A stretch of 64,000 nucleotides of DNA from Haladaptatus sp. R4 (GTDB taxonomy: Archaea > Halobacteriota > Halobacteria > Halobacteriales > Haladaptataceae): assembly GCF_001625445.1 (NCBI RefSeq), contig NZ_LWHG01000021.1:985978-1049977 (forward strand), written 5' to 3'. Positions 44,180 to 53,957 of this stretch are shown here, in pieces; positions within the stretch are counted from its first letter, which is position 1, and every line of letters begins with the position of its first letter. The notes below the pieces were generated by a model. That model was not told the origin of the DNA. It was given only the letters and a program-made list of their open reading frames with translations, and ran no database searches. The translations under genes were made by a program, and so were the position numbers.

Positions 44180-45529
44180 ATGGAACGGTTCGAGGAGGTC
44201 GCTTCGGCGGTTCGAGCGGGGATACAGCCGGACGCCGAGGAGCGACGTCGGCTGCGAGCGGCGGTTCGGGAGTTGACAGAACGCGCCGAAGCGGCGATTG
44301 CCGACCTGTCGGTGGACGCCGACGTGATTCAAGTGGGGAGCACCGCCCGCGGGACGTGGACGAGCGGCGACCGGGATATCGACCTGTTCGTTCGCTTCCC
44401 GCCGGACCTCGACCGTGAGGAATTGGAATCGCTCGGGCTGAAAATCGGCCACGCCGTCCTGCCGGACGGACACGAGGAATACGCCGAGCATCCCTACGTG
44501 AAAGGGGCGTTCGACGGGTTCGACGTGGATTTCGTCCCCTGCTATCGCGTCGAGTCGGCGACGGATATCCAGTCGGCGGTGGACCGGACGCCGTTTCACA
44601 CGCAGTATCTCGAAGCACGGTTGGACGACGAGTTGGCCGGAGAGGTGCTGTTGTTCAAGCAGTTCCTGAAGGGCATCGGCGCGTACGGAAGCGACCTCAG
44701 GACGAAGGGATTTTCGGGGTATCTTGCGGAACTACTCGTCCTCGAATACGGGAGCTTTCGCGGCGTGTTGGAGGCGGCCGCGGAGTGGACACCGCAGGTC
44801 CGCTTCGACCCGGAAGACCACGGGACGGCGACGTTCGACGACCCGCTGGTCGTCATCGACCCGACCGACCCGGAGCGCAACGTGGCGGCCGTCCTTTCGG
44901 CCGAGAACGTCGCACGACTCCAGCATTACGCCCGTGACCTGCTGGAGAAGCCGCGCGAATCGGTGTTTTTCCCGCAGTCGCCGAAGCCGTTGACGGCCGA
45001 GGACGTGCGCGAGTTCGTCGGCGAGCGCGGGACGACGCCCGTGGCGATTCAGTTCGACGCGCCGGACATCGTGGAGGACCAGTTGTATCCACAGCTTCAG
45101 AAATCGCTGTCGGGCGTCGCTGACGCGCTGTCGCGGCGGGGATTCGACGTCCTCAGGTCGGAACTGTTCGCCGACGACACCGCCGTACTGTTCTTCGAAC
45201 TGTCGGTGGCCGAGCGACCGGCAATCGAGCGCCACGACGGACCGCCGGTTCACGTGCGTGCTCACGCGACCGGGTTCTACGAGAAGTACGCCGACTCGGA
45301 TGCGTACGGTCCGTTCATCGATGGCGACCGATACGTGGTCGAACGGGAGCGGGAGTTCACGAACGCGGTGCCGTTCCTTCGGAGCGATGCCGTCCTCGAC
45401 GCCGCGCTCGGTGCCCACGTCGAATCGGCGATGAAACGGGAGTACGACGTGCTTTCGGGCGACGAGGTCGGGGCGTTGGCCGCGGAGTTCGGGACGGAAC
45501 TCGCCCGATATTTCGACCCGGTTCCCTGA
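44180..45529 (+). CDS. cca: CCA-adding tRNA nucleotidyltransferase, class I (archaeal)
   Basis: A 449-residue enzyme adding CCA to tRNA 3' ends. The nucleotidyltransferase core has QVGSTARGTWTSGDRDIDLFV with the metal-binding Asp pair (DIDLF), followed by FDVDFVPCY (third Asp). The LLFKQFLKGIGAYGSDLRTKGFSGYL block is the conserved helical domain, and the tail-like domain fills the rest. ATG 44180 is preferred; a GTG at 44162 adds six residues. Length is normal for archaeal class I CCA enzymes. Fittingly it lies beside two tRNA genes, none of which encodes CCA. Confidence 0.94.
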   Translation: MERFEEVASAVRAGIQPDAEERRRLRAAVRELTERAEAAIADLSVDADVIQVGSTARGTWTSGDRDIDLFVRFPPDLDREELESLGLKIGHAVLPDGHEEYAEHPYVKGAFDGFDVDFVPCYRVESATDIQSAVDRTPFHTQYLEARLDDELAGEVLLFKQFLKGIGAYGSDLRTKGFSGYLAELLVLEYGSFRGVLEAAAEWTPQVRFDPEDHGTATFDDPLVVIDPTDPERNVAAVLSAENVARLQHYARDLLEKPRESVFFPQSPKPLTAEDVREFVGERGTTPVAIQFDAPDIVEDQLYPQLQKSLSGVADALSRRGFDVLRSELFADDTAVLFFELSVAERPAIERHDGPPVHVRAHATGFYEKYADSDAYGPFIDGDRYVVEREREFTNAVPFLRSDAVLDAALGAHVESAMKREYDVLSGDEVGALAAEFGTELARYFDPVP

Positions 45530-45587
45530 CTCAATTCGCCCGAATTTTGCAACCAAAGCTATGTATGGGTCTGTTTAACCATCAGGG

Positions 45588-45594
45588 TTATATG
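45588..45594 (+). promoter_or_regulatory. TATA box of the zinc-ribbon gene
   Basis: TTATATG, 26-32 bases before the ATG at 45620, predicting a leaderless transcript. Confidence 0.5.
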
Positions 45595-45619
45595 GATGGT
45601 GTGCATTAGCATAGCATGT

Positions 45620-45799
45620 ATGGCCTCCGCACCAACCGGAGACGACGAATCCGTGTTCGACCAGTTCCTCGAAGACCGTGGTCACGAGACCGAGCAAGTA
45701 GACTGGGAGCAGGAGTATAACAAAAAGCAGTGTCCGGAATGTGGTGGACTTCATAATCTTACGGCGACCGAATGTACGGTCTGTGGTTGGAATCCGTAG
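45620..45799 (+). CDS. small zinc-ribbon protein (HVO_0416-like)
   Basis: A 59-residue protein with a C-terminal zinc ribbon: CPEC and CTVC, eleven residues apart, four Cys able to hold one zinc. The N-terminal 30 residues are acidic (SAPTGDDESVFDQFLEDRGHETE). Small proteins of this form are widespread in haloarchaea and are annotated as zinc-finger family HVO_0416, which I recall but cannot verify. ATG at 45620 fits the TATA box; the longer reading frame to 45596 does not. Nucleic-acid or protein binding is possible. Confidence 0.75.
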   Translation: MASAPTGDDESVFDQFLEDRGHETEQVDWEQEYNKKQCPECGGLHNLTATECTVCGWNP

Positions 45800-46169
45800 T
45801 CCCCGTTGATTCGCCAACAGACTCGTCGCACGAATATCGAACACCGGCTACGATCGTTCTTTCTTTGACGTCTCTCGACCGACCGGAAACTCGCGTAACC
45901 CGTACTGCCGGTAGAACAAGAGAGATTATTTCCCACAAGATATTGCAGAATAAATCCCAGAGTGTCAGAATTTCGGCTCGTTCGTGACGGCGTCGTACGC
46001 ACGTGTGTTCAACACCGCCTGGAACGACCGGTCCGCGCGTCTGTCCGAACTGCGAGGACGAGGTTCGGGACGGTGCGGTGGTACGCGATACACGCTCGTC
46101 CAGCGGCACGTAACGGGCACGACTCCGATTCACGTCGTTTTATACGTTCCCGGAACCTGTGCTGGTGTA
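45800..46169. other. 370-base gap without a supported gene
   Basis: Several open frames cross here but have shifting composition and no recognisable domain. Only the TATA box for the helicase gene near the right end is clear. Confidence 0.45.
46138..46144 (+). promoter_or_regulatory. TATA box of the helicase gene
   Basis: TTTTATA, 26-32 bases before the ATG at 46170; leaderless transcript expected. Confidence 0.5.
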
Positions 46170-48024
46170 ATGACTACGCCAATGGCAGAGACGGACGCAA
46201 GAGTAACCCGGTTGTTCGGTGGGCCGGGAAGCGGTAAAACCACCGAACTACTCGATAGGGTAGAGGACATTCTCGCACAGGACGGAGTCACGGTAAAAGA
46301 CCTCCTCGTCGTGTCGTACACCCGTGCTGCCGCGAACGAGGTTCGAGAACGGCTCGCTGAGCGTCTCGACGTCGACCCACGCTCGCTCCAGGGGAACGTC
46401 TGTACGATGCACGCGAAAGCCTACGAACTGCTCAATCTCTCCCGTGGTGACGTCGTCGGTGAGAAGGATAAACAGGAATTCTGTGAGGAGTTCGGCCTCG
46501 AATACGAGGACGAGTACAGCGGTTCCGGTCGTCGAACGGCCCGTTCGACGACGCTCGGCAACAAGATTATCGCAACCTCCCAGTGGCTCCAGCGAACCCG
46601 ACGGCAGGTCGCCGACTGGCACGACGTTCCGTTCCAGTGGGACGTCGAAGAGGTTCGACTGCGCCGGACATCGACCCGAACGCACAGGAGGGCAACAAGT
46701 ACACCCCGACGTGGCCGAGCAGTGACGACCGATTCGACGTTCCGGAAGCCATCCGTGGGTGGCGAAAGTACAAGGGTGACAACGGACTCGTCGGGTTCGC
46801 CGACATGCTCGAACGCGTGAAACAGCGTTCGCTTCTCCCCAGCGTCGACTACCTCATCATCGACGAGTTTCAGGACATCACGCAACTGCAGTTCGACATC
46901 TACGAGGAATGGAAAGAGCACATGGAAAACGTCCTCATCGCCGGTGACGACGACCAGGTCGTCTACGCGTGGCAGGGTGCGGACCCCAAACTCCTGCTCG
47001 GCGAGGGCGGCGAAGACGTGATTCTCGACACCTCCCACCGACTCCCTCCCGCGTTCTCAAAGTCGTCCAGAAGGAAGTCAGCCACATCGAGGAGCGACAG
47101 GAGAAGAACCTCAAACCGCGCAAGGAAGGCGGCACCGTCGAAGCGGTCGAGAACCCGTCGATGCTTGACCTCGTGCGGAACGTCCGCTACACCATCGAGG
47201 AGTTCGACGGTACCGTGATGGTACTGTTCCGTGCCCGCTACCAGATGTTCCGCTTCGTGGACGAGTTCATCGACGAGGGCATCCCGTTCCGCACGCTGAC
47301 CGACCAGCGAATGTGGACCGACCGTCTGAACCAGTACGTCGAAGCCGTCGAACAGATCGAGGACGGCGAACCCATCGACGGCCTGCAGGCGCGACGTCTC
47401 GCGGACATGCTGACCGAGTCCACCTTCGGTACGAACGACCGCGACGAGATGTTCGACGCCATCGACGAGCGAAAGGAAGCGGAGGGTGCGGACGACCTCA
47501 CCGAACTGGAGTTCGACGCCGACTTCGTGAAGAACTTCGCGCCGTTCATGCCCGGACGGAAATCCGCCTCCGACATGGTTCGGAAGGTGACGAGCTATCA
47601 GAAGCGCTCCATGAAGGCGTACTTCAGCGGACGGTATCAGGACACGGCGCGGGACCGCGTCCGTATCGGTACCATCCACAGCGCGAAAGGTCGTGAGGCT
47701 GACCACGTGTTCATCGGCACCGACCTGACCGAGAAGGTCGTCGAGCAGATGGCGGCATCGGTCGAAAACGAGGGCATCGAGGTCCCCGGCGACGAGGAGT
47801 TCACCGCCGGAACCGACCCCGTCCCGGTCCTCACCGACAACGAACGCCGCGTCTTCTACGTCGGAATGAGCCGTGCTCGCGAGCGCCTCGTCGTCATGGA
47901 GAACCTCGTCAGCGGCGCACCGACGCTCAAACTCGACGTACTGCTGTACAACGAACCGAACGGCAAATCGGTCGAGGACATCCTCGACGAAGGTACGAGC
48001 GAAATCGAAGCCGAAGCCGAATAA
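46170..48024 (+). pseudogene. UvrD/Rep-type ATP-dependent DNA helicase, interrupted by two frameshifts
   Basis: Superfamily 1A helicase. The first frame, from ATG 46170, gives FGGPGSGKTTELL (motif I), TRAAANEVRERL (motif Ia) and TMHAKAYELL. It breaks near 46662. The second frame continues with DIDPNAQEGNKY and carries motif II YLIIDEFQDIT and the DDDQVVYAWQGADP segment (motif III), then breaks near 47046. The third frame has RVLKVVQKEV, GTIHSAKGREADHVF (motif V) and VFYVGMSRARERLVV (motif VI). Two one-base insertions restore 618 residues, the normal length. It is likely a repair helicase; whether the gene is truly broken is uncertain. Confidence 0.85.
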
Positions 48025-48085
48025 CCGAATTCTCCCTTTTCCGATACCCGCGCATTGATAGCGTTTGCCAGAGCAACTGCTTTCC

Positions 48086-49597
48086 ATGGCAACCGCCGAA
48101 TCGGAACTCGACTCGCCGTATGCGGAACTCCTCGACCGACGAAAACGGATTTCGAACGTTCGGAACGCGGGAATGGTTCTCTACTGGGACCAACAGACGA
48201 AGATGCCCGAAGGGGGAACCCCGGCCCGTGCGAAGCAACTGGGGGCGCTCCAGTCCATCGGCCACGAACTGCTGACCGACGGGCGAACGGGCGAATTACT
48301 GGAAGCACTCGAAGCCGAGGAGTTGGGCGACGAACAAGCCGCCGTCGTCCGCGAGGTCCGCCGCGAGTACGACCGCGCGGTCGCCATCCCGAACGACCTC
48401 GTGGAGCGGATTTCCGAAACGTCGAGCGAATCCCAACCGGCGTGGCGCGAGGCGAAGGCGGAAGACGAGTTCGAGACGTTCGCGCCGTATCTCGACCGCC
48501 TCCGCGACCTTCACATCGAACTGGCTGAGCACGTTGATCCGGAGGAAGACCCCTACGTGGTCATGTTCGAGGAGAGCGAACCCTACCTCCCGCTTTCCCG
48601 CGTCGAGGAAATCTTCGACGAACTGCGGGAGGGACTGATTCCGCTCATCGAGGACGTCCACGAGAATGGCGCTGACATCGCGGACGACGCCTTCGCCGGA
48701 ACCTTCGACCCTGAGGATCAGGAGGCGCTCTGTCGGGATGCGCTCGATCTCCTGAACTACGACTGGGACCGTGGGCGCTTCGACACCGCGCCGCACCCGT
48801 TCATGTCCGGGACGCAGTTCGACGCCCGCGTGACGACCCGGTACCACGACCACGATTTCGTGGACCCGCTGACCGCGACGATTCACGAGTTCGGACACGC
48901 GACCTACCAACTCGGCCTGCGGGACGATGCCTACGGCACGCCGCTCGGCGAACCTCGCAGTTCGGGGATTCACGAATCCCAATCGCGCTTCTGGGAAAAT
49001 CATGTTGGTCGGACGAAGGAGTTCTGGGAACTGTTCCTCCCGACCGTCACGGAACGCTTCCCGGAGTTCGAGGACGTGACCGCCGAGGAGGCCTACGAGG
49101 CGGCCAATCAGGTGTTCACGGACAACATGATCCGCGTCGAGGCCGACGAACTGACCTACCACATGCACATCATCCTCCGTTCGGAAATCGAGCAAGAGTT
49201 CGTAGCCGGGGACCTCGACGTGGACGACATCCCCGCCCGCTGGAACGAACTGATGGAGGAGTATCTCGGCATCGTTCCGGACACGGACTCGGAGGGTTGT
49301 CTACAGGACATCCACTGGACGAGCGGGTTCGCCAGTTTCCAGAACTACACCGTCGGGAGCGTCCTCGCCGCCCAACTCTGGGCCACCATCGAGGAGGAAA
49401 TCGAGGACCCGGAAAAACTCATTCGGGAAGGCGAGTTCGGCCCCATCCGCGAATGGTTGACCGAGAACATCCACGAGCAGGGCCAGAAGTACACCACCGA
49501 CGAACTCATCGAGGAAGCCACCGGCGAACCGCTGACCGCGGAGTACTTCCTCGACTACGTGACCGAGAAGTACGGCGAGATATACGAGTTGGACTGA
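48086..49597 (+). CDS. carboxypeptidase Taq family metallopeptidase (M32)
   Basis: A 503-residue zinc carboxypeptidase. Metal-binding HEFGH occurs in the TATIHEFGHATYQ block, HESQSRFWENHVG follows, and MIRVEADELTY supplies the third ligand region. Tyr and Arg in the YTVGSVLAAQL tail match the family. It removes C-terminal residues from peptides in the cytoplasm. The ATG at 48086 is used; an in-frame TTG at 48065 is a weaker start. Length is as for other M32 peptidases. It directly follows the helicase, 61 bases downstream. Confidence 0.92.
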   Translation: MATAESELDSPYAELLDRRKRISNVRNAGMVLYWDQQTKMPEGGTPARAKQLGALQSIGHELLTDGRTGELLEALEAEELGDEQAAVVREVRREYDRAVAIPNDLVERISETSSESQPAWREAKAEDEFETFAPYLDRLRDLHIELAEHVDPEEDPYVVMFEESEPYLPLSRVEEIFDELREGLIPLIEDVHENGADIADDAFAGTFDPEDQEALCRDALDLLNYDWDRGRFDTAPHPFMSGTQFDARVTTRYHDHDFVDPLTATIHEFGHATYQLGLRDDAYGTPLGEPRSSGIHESQSRFWENHVGRTKEFWELFLPTVTERFPEFEDVTAEEAYEAANQVFTDNMIRVEADELTYHMHIILRSEIEQEFVAGDLDVDDIPARWNELMEEYLGIVPDTDSEGCLQDIHWTSGFASFQNYTVGSVLAAQLWATIEEEIEDPEKLIREGEFGPIREWLTENIHEQGQKYTTDELIEEATGEPLTAEYFLDYVTEKYGEIYELD

Positions 49598-49630
49598 ATC
49601 GAAGGGAGGTGCTTTCGGTTTGTGTCAAAA

Positions 49631-49639
49631 ATTATTATT
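49631..49639 (+). promoter_or_regulatory. TATA-like element before the 61-residue membrane protein
   Basis: ATTATTATT, 27-35 bases before the ATG at 49666, in an AT-rich stretch. Confidence 0.4.
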
Positions 49640-49665
49640 TTTCCATATCCTTTCTAGAAATAAGA

Positions 49666-49851
49666 ATGGAACTCATAAAATCGGTATCTAAGAACGTATC
49701 GCCCAGTTTCATCGCTACGATAGCAATTATTGCTGTCCTGTACTGGTTTATGACTCCTACCAGAGGTATTTCCAGAGCAGCCACAATTGCTCTCACGATT
49801 GTTGCTGGAGTAATAACATGGGCGCTCGTTACTTGGGTCAAACAGTCATAG
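49666..49851 (+). CDS. small membrane protein of 61 residues
   Basis: The ORF starts at ATG 49666. Two hydrophobic segments (residues near 13-29 and 38-56) are separated by TPTRGISRA. It ends in VKQS. The upstream sequence is AT-rich with a TATA-like element at the right distance, and its base composition is lower in GC than that of its neighbours. The longer frame upstream in the same phase is a shadow of the M32 gene. Function unknown; possibly recently acquired given the composition. Confidence 0.5.
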   Translation: MELIKSVSKNVSPSFIATIAIIAVLYWFMTPTRGISRAATIALTIVAGVITWALVTWVKQS

Positions 49852-49873
49852 CCACCGACCACATCGTCTATAA

Positions 49874-50119
49874 CTATTCTTCCTCGTCCTCGTCCGTTTT
49901 CGCCACCCTTCCGACGACTTTCTGGGCGGCGCTGGAGGGGATGTCGGTGGGCGTCGTGAGTTTCTCGCGGACCAGCACCATACCGACGCCGATGGCGACG
50001 AACGCACCGCCGAGAATCAACTGCCCGGCGACGATGCGGTCGATGCCGAAGAGCGCGACGGGAATGGCGAACACTAATGTCGCGGCCAGACTCACCGTGT
50101 CGAGGATTCCCATCGTCAT
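49874..50119 (-). CDS. small two-helix membrane protein (DUF7533-like)
   Basis: An 81-residue protein: two hydrophobic helices (MGILDTVSLAATLVFAIPVA and IVAGQLILGGAFVAIGVGMV) and a soluble acidic tail (TDEDEEE). Length and the LTTPTDIPS linker resemble haloarchaeal DUF7533, from memory. ATG 50119 or 50113. It is divergent from riboflavin synthase, and converges on the small membrane-protein gene 22 bases away. Function unknown. Confidence 0.65.
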   Translation of the reverse strand: MTMGILDTVSLAATLVFAIPVALFGIDRIVAGQLILGGAFVAIGVGMVLVREKLTTPTDIPSSAAQKVVGRVAKTDEDEEE

Positions 50120-50233
50120 GGTCTCCCGCCCCCAATCGTCATACCCGTTCGTTCCGCGCCACCGACCAAAAACCCGCCGCCATCGCGCCCGGTTCCGGAA
50201 CCGTTTTCAACCGCGCGGCGTCACAGTTCCGTT

Positions 50234-50827
50234 ATGTTTACCGGAATCGTTGCGGAAGTCGGCGAGGTTCGTCGGGTCGAGGATTCGGACGGCGGTCGGC
50301 GACTCACCATCGCGGCCGACGACGTGCTCTCGGACGTGGAGGACGGCGCGAGCATCGCCGTCAACGGGGCCTGTCTGACCGTCGAGGAGTTCGACGACGG
50401 CAGCTTCGAGGTGTTTCTGGCCGCCGAGACGGTCGAAAAGACCTACCTCGGCGAGGTGGAGGAAGGCGACGTCGTCAACCTCGAACGGGCGCTTCGCGCC
50501 GACGCCCGCCTCGACGGCCACTTCGTGCAGGGGCACGTCGATACGACGACCGAGGTCGTTGACGTGCGGGAGGTCGGCGAGGACTGGGAGTACGAATTCG
50601 CGCTCCCCGAGGGCTACGGTCAGTACATCGTGGACAAGGGATCGGTGGCTCTCGACGGCATCAGCCTCACCGTGGCCGAGAAGGGAGAGGAGACGTTCAC
50701 CGTCGCCATCATCCCGACGACGCGACGGGTGACGAACCTCTCGGAGAAGGAATCCGGTGACCCGGTGCACCTCGAAGTTGACGTGCTGGCGAAGTACGCG
50801 GACGAACTGCTCGCCGGACAGCGATAG
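50234..50827 (+). CDS. ribE: riboflavin synthase alpha chain
   Basis: A 197-residue enzyme that makes riboflavin from two molecules of 6,7-dimethyl-8-ribityllumazine. The N-terminal MFTGIVAEVGEV is diagnostic. Two lumazine-binding repeats are present: IAVNGACLTVEEF in the first and VALDGISLTVAEK in the second. LDGHFVQGHVD is the link between the halves. Length matches the bacterial-type trimeric synthase, which haloarchaea use rather than the unrelated archaeal type. It stands alone; no other rib gene is nearby. The stop is seven bases before the convergent PrsW gene. Confidence 0.94.
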   Translation: MFTGIVAEVGEVRRVEDSDGGRRLTIAADDVLSDVEDGASIAVNGACLTVEEFDDGSFEVFLAAETVEKTYLGEVEEGDVVNLERALRADARLDGHFVQGHVDTTTEVVDVREVGEDWEYEFALPEGYGQYIVDKGSVALDGISLTVAEKGEETFTVAIIPTTRRVTNLSEKESGDPVHLEVDVLAKYADELLAGQR

Positions 50828-50833
50828 GAGTCC

Positions 50834-52102
50834 TCAGAACTCGAAGCCGGACGTTCCGGACTCCTCGTCCGTTTCGCCGTCCCGATTCTCGTTCTCGTCG
50901 TTTTCGTTCTCGTCCTCCCGGTTCGCGTAGACGGCGTCGTTGCCGGGACGATCACGTTCGTCGTTGCCGGGACGGTCACTTCCGTCGTTTCCGAGGAGGC
51001 TACTCCCGGTTCCACCGTTCGTGCTCGTTCGGGTTTCCGCTTCACGCTGGGTATCCACCCGTCCGTCCACGTCGCGCAGTTCGCTTTGGGAGTCGAATCC
51101 GACGGATCGAGTTCCGTCGTTGTCGTTCTCCATTTCGCCCCGATTTTCGACTTGGGCGTACATGGCGCGGTAGCGCGAGATTTTTCGGTAGAGCAGGTAG
51201 CCGAAGAAGCCGTCGTAGACGAAAACGAAGGCGATGTAGCCGATACCGGGGGTGATACCGGGGTAGAACGCGGCGATGAGGTCGGGGACGAAACCGACGA
51301 GCGTGTTGTACGTCGCGTGGATGAACGCGGCGATGAGCAGGCCTTTGATCACGATGGGACCCGCGTTCTCGCGGTTGAACTTCGCCAACCCGAGGTAGTA
51401 GCCAGCGAACGCGGAGTAGATGACGTGTCCCGGTCCGGCGAACAGTCGGAAGACGGCTATGTTCCCGGCACTCAGAATCAGATTAGCGTCCGACGACGAG
51501 AGGACGCCTTGGCTGATGTAGATGGCGTTCTCGATGGTCGCAAAGCCCAGTCCGGCCATCGCCCCGTAGACGGCACCGTCGATGACGGCGTCGAACTTGT
51601 CACTCCGGTAGGCGAACAGGCGGACGGCGAGCCACTTGACCGTCTCCTCGACCGGTCCGACGATGAGGTAGAAGTAGATGACCGCCCCGAAGAGTGGAAT
51701 TCCGGTGAACAGCGGCTTCAACCGGGAGTTGAACACCGCCGCGAACATGGCGAACAGGACGCCGAGGCAGAACGTCCCGACGAGGAGCGGGAGGGGTTCG
51801 GACATCGTCGCGTCCGCATACCAGATGTAGGCCGCGAGGGCGAACGCGGGGACGACGGAGAGGAAAACGAAAACGCCGACCCACGGATTGTTGCCCACCA
51901 CCGCCAAGCCGCCGAAAACTATCTGGAGCAGTAAAATCGCCGCCGCGAGAAGGATCACGGATGCGCGCGCCACGATGGAAAGTCCCCCATACACCTTCGT
52001 CGCAAACCAGTCGAGCCGTGTCCGCTCCTCCCACGTCGAGATGCCGTACAGATCGACCGAGTCGTCCATTCCGCGAGCGACCGGGTCTCGTTTCTCGTCC
52101 AT
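50834..52102 (-). CDS. PrsW-family intramembrane metalloprotease
   Basis: A 422-residue membrane protein. The PrsW core has EETVKW (first Glu pair), then AGLGFATIENAIY, and two later His in HVIYSAFAGY and HATYNT, all typical of the family. There are about eight membrane helices in residues 40-310. The C-terminal 110 residues are an acidic, Asn/Glu/Asp-rich cytoplasmic or external tail with GNDERDRPGNDA-type repeats. PrsW-like proteases cleave membrane proteins, for instance anti-sigma factors in bacteria; the target here is unknown. ATG 52102. Confidence 0.86.
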   Translation of the reverse strand: MDEKRDPVARGMDDSVDLYGISTWEERTRLDWFATKVYGGLSIVARASVILLAAAILLLQIVFGGLAVVGNNPWVGVFVFLSVVPAFALAAYIWYADATMSEPLPLLVGTFCLGVLFAMFAAVFNSRLKPLFTGIPLFGAVIYFYLIVGPVEETVKWLAVRLFAYRSDKFDAVIDGAVYGAMAGLGFATIENAIYISQGVLSSSDANLILSAGNIAVFRLFAGPGHVIYSAFAGYYLGLAKFNRENAGPIVIKGLLIAAFIHATYNTLVGFVPDLIAAFYPGITPGIGYIAFVFVYDGFFGYLLYRKISRYRAMYAQVENRGEMENDNDGTRSVGFDSQSELRDVDGRVDTQREAETRTSTNGGTGSSLLGNDGSDRPGNDERDRPGNDAVYANREDENENDENENRDGETDEESGTSGFEF

Positions 52103-52201
52103 GTTTCAATATCACATGGATGAGGAGTAAACCGTTCGGCATGATCTTCCTAATGGAATTAATATGTGTATATATGGCGTATTACTCCTGTAGGAGTACG
52201 C

Positions 52202-52209
52202 TTAATAAG
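52202..52209 (+). promoter_or_regulatory. TATA box of the 63-residue small gene
   Basis: TTAATAAG, 25-32 bases before the ATG at 52234. Confidence 0.5.
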
Positions 52210-52233
52210 AAGAATAGCCCAACGTGGTACACT

Positions 52234-52425
52234 ATGACACCCATCAGCCACAGTCGAGGAATTATGTACTCGGCACCGCCGAAAGAAACGACACGACGGG
52301 AGAAAGACGAGTCCACCGAAGAGGAAGCCACGGAGTCGAATACCGTCGAAGCACCGTCCGTAACCGATTCCAATTCCAGCGTCACCGACGCGAATTGGAC
52401 GGGCACCGTTCCCGCCGACGACTAA
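52234..52425 (+). CDS. 63-residue acidic Ser/Thr-rich small protein
   Basis: The ATG at 52234 has a well placed TATA box. The product is hydrophilic, with KETTRREKDESTEEE and many Ser, Thr, Glu and Asp, ending WTGTVPADD. No domain, no membrane segment. It is probably disordered. A longer frame upstream of this ATG in the same phase is open but has no promoter signal. Unknown function, and the gene could be spurious. Confidence 0.45.
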   Translation: MTPISHSRGIMYSAPPKETTRREKDESTEEEATESNTVEAPSVTDSNSSVTDANWTGTVPADD

Positions 52426-52538
52426 GTTCCCGCAGTCGAACCTCGTTATCCTGAAATCCCCTCCCCGCAAACCGGGAGGTATATGCACGCTTTCTCGACT
52501 CACACGCAGAATATTCGGTGTCGGTTCCACTACCAGCT

Positions 52539-53957
52539 ATGAGCACGGTTCGCATCAGAGGCATCTACACCACCGCACTCACCCGCCTGCTCGGCGAGAG
52601 CTTCGACGTGGTGCAGGCCTCGCCGCCCATCCGACGGCGGTTCGATACCGAGTTCGCGACCGGCGAGTACGACGCCACGGTCGAGACCACCGACGACAGA
52701 CAGGGCGTCGGGGTCTTCGGCGACGCCGAAACCGTCACCCGAATCGCCGACGAGTTGGCGAGCCTCGACATCGATACCTTCCGCTGGGAGGACCCGGCAC
52801 CGCGGGGGGCGCTGTTCGACGGCGTCGTGGACGAAACCCTCGGAAGCGGTGCAGTCGTGAGCCTCGGGGACGGCGAAGGCTTCCTCCCGTTCCGCTCCAT
52901 CGACCGGCGAATCGACGAGGGTGACAGCGTCCGCGTACAGGTCCACGACCCGGAACCGCCGTGGTCGCGCGACCGCTCCCTTCTCGGGACCGACGTTCGG
53001 GTGTACGGCGGCGTGGCCAGCCTCTCGAAGGGCGTGGACAGCGTGGTCGCCAGCGCGCCGGACGATGCCAGTCGGCGCGAACTCGCCCGGACGACGGAGA
53101 TGCTTCCGACGGACGTGCCCGACGAGTGGGGCGTTCGGTGGGAGTACGCCGCCGCGGACGCCACGCTGGACGAGATGAACGACGCGCTCTCGCGGGCCGT
53201 GGAAGGTGCCGAAACCATCGAGGACGCGCTTGCAGACACTCCCGAGTCAGCCGAAACACCCGGGGTAGTCGCCGAACCCGAAGCCACGGCGTGGTGCTGG
53301 TTCGGCCGGGAGTCGCGCTTCGCGTTGGACGACGCTCGGCGCGAAGTCACGACGACACTGCCCGGCCACCACCGAATCAAGGCCGCAGACTCCGCCGCGA
53401 GTACGGCGGTCGATTTCGCCGAGGACCTGTACGACCCGGACGAACACCCCGAGGATGCGCCGACCGGCGCGACCCTCCGTCAGTTCGGTCCGGAACCGGA
53501 CGGCGAGGTGTTCATCGACCACGGCAAGCCCGACGGGCGCTGTTTCTCGCTCGGCAAAGGCACCGTCGCGGAGTGTGACCCCGACGCCGGAAAATACACC
53601 GTTCGTCGGACGATGGGGAGTTCGGGAACCTACGACGCCATCGGCACCGACCGCGAACGCGGCGACGTGGCCATCACGAAGTTCCGCGAGGGGCGATGGT
53701 GGTATCCGACGGCCTACCGGAGCGAGGACGGCGAATCGAAGGGAACCTACGTCAACGTCTGTACGCCCGTCGAACTGTTTCCCAACTCGGTTCGCTACGT
53801 GGACCTACACGTCGATGTCGTGAAGCGGCCGGACGGTACCGTCGAACGGGTCGACGACGACGAACTCGATACGGCCGTCGAGAAAGGAAACATCTCCGAG
53901 GAACTGGCTGAGAAGGCCAAAAGCGTCGCGGCGAGCGTGGAGAAAGTGCTTCGGTAG
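52539..53957 (+). CDS. FAU-1-like RNA-binding protein / ribonuclease (S1-like plus DUF402)
   Basis: A 472-residue protein. The N-terminal part is unusual (MSTVRIRGIYTTALTRLL), then an S1-like RNA-binding domain about residues 95-150 (GALFDGVVDETLGSGAVVSL, and DEGDSVRVQVHD). The C-terminal half has a DUF402-type domain: GEVFIDHGKPDGRCFSLGKG and a later RWWYPTAYRSEDGESKGTYVN. This layout is that of archaeal FAU-1, an RNase E/G-related protein. It probably processes or binds RNA. Start at ATG 52539. No operon partners. Confidence is good on family, less on activity. Confidence 0.83.
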   Translation: MSTVRIRGIYTTALTRLLGESFDVVQASPPIRRRFDTEFATGEYDATVETTDDRQGVGVFGDAETVTRIADELASLDIDTFRWEDPAPRGALFDGVVDETLGSGAVVSLGDGEGFLPFRSIDRRIDEGDSVRVQVHDPEPPWSRDRSLLGTDVRVYGGVASLSKGVDSVVASAPDDASRRELARTTEMLPTDVPDEWGVRWEYAAADATLDEMNDALSRAVEGAETIEDALADTPESAETPGVVAEPEATAWCWFGRESRFALDDARREVTTTLPGHHRIKAADSAASTAVDFAEDLYDPDEHPEDAPTGATLRQFGPEPDGEVFIDHGKPDGRCFSLGKGTVAECDPDAGKYTVRRTMGSSGTYDAIGTDRERGDVAITKFREGRWWYPTAYRSEDGESKGTYVNVCTPVELFPNSVRYVDLHVDVVKRPDGTVERVDDDELDTAVEKGNISEELAEKAKSVAASVEKVLR

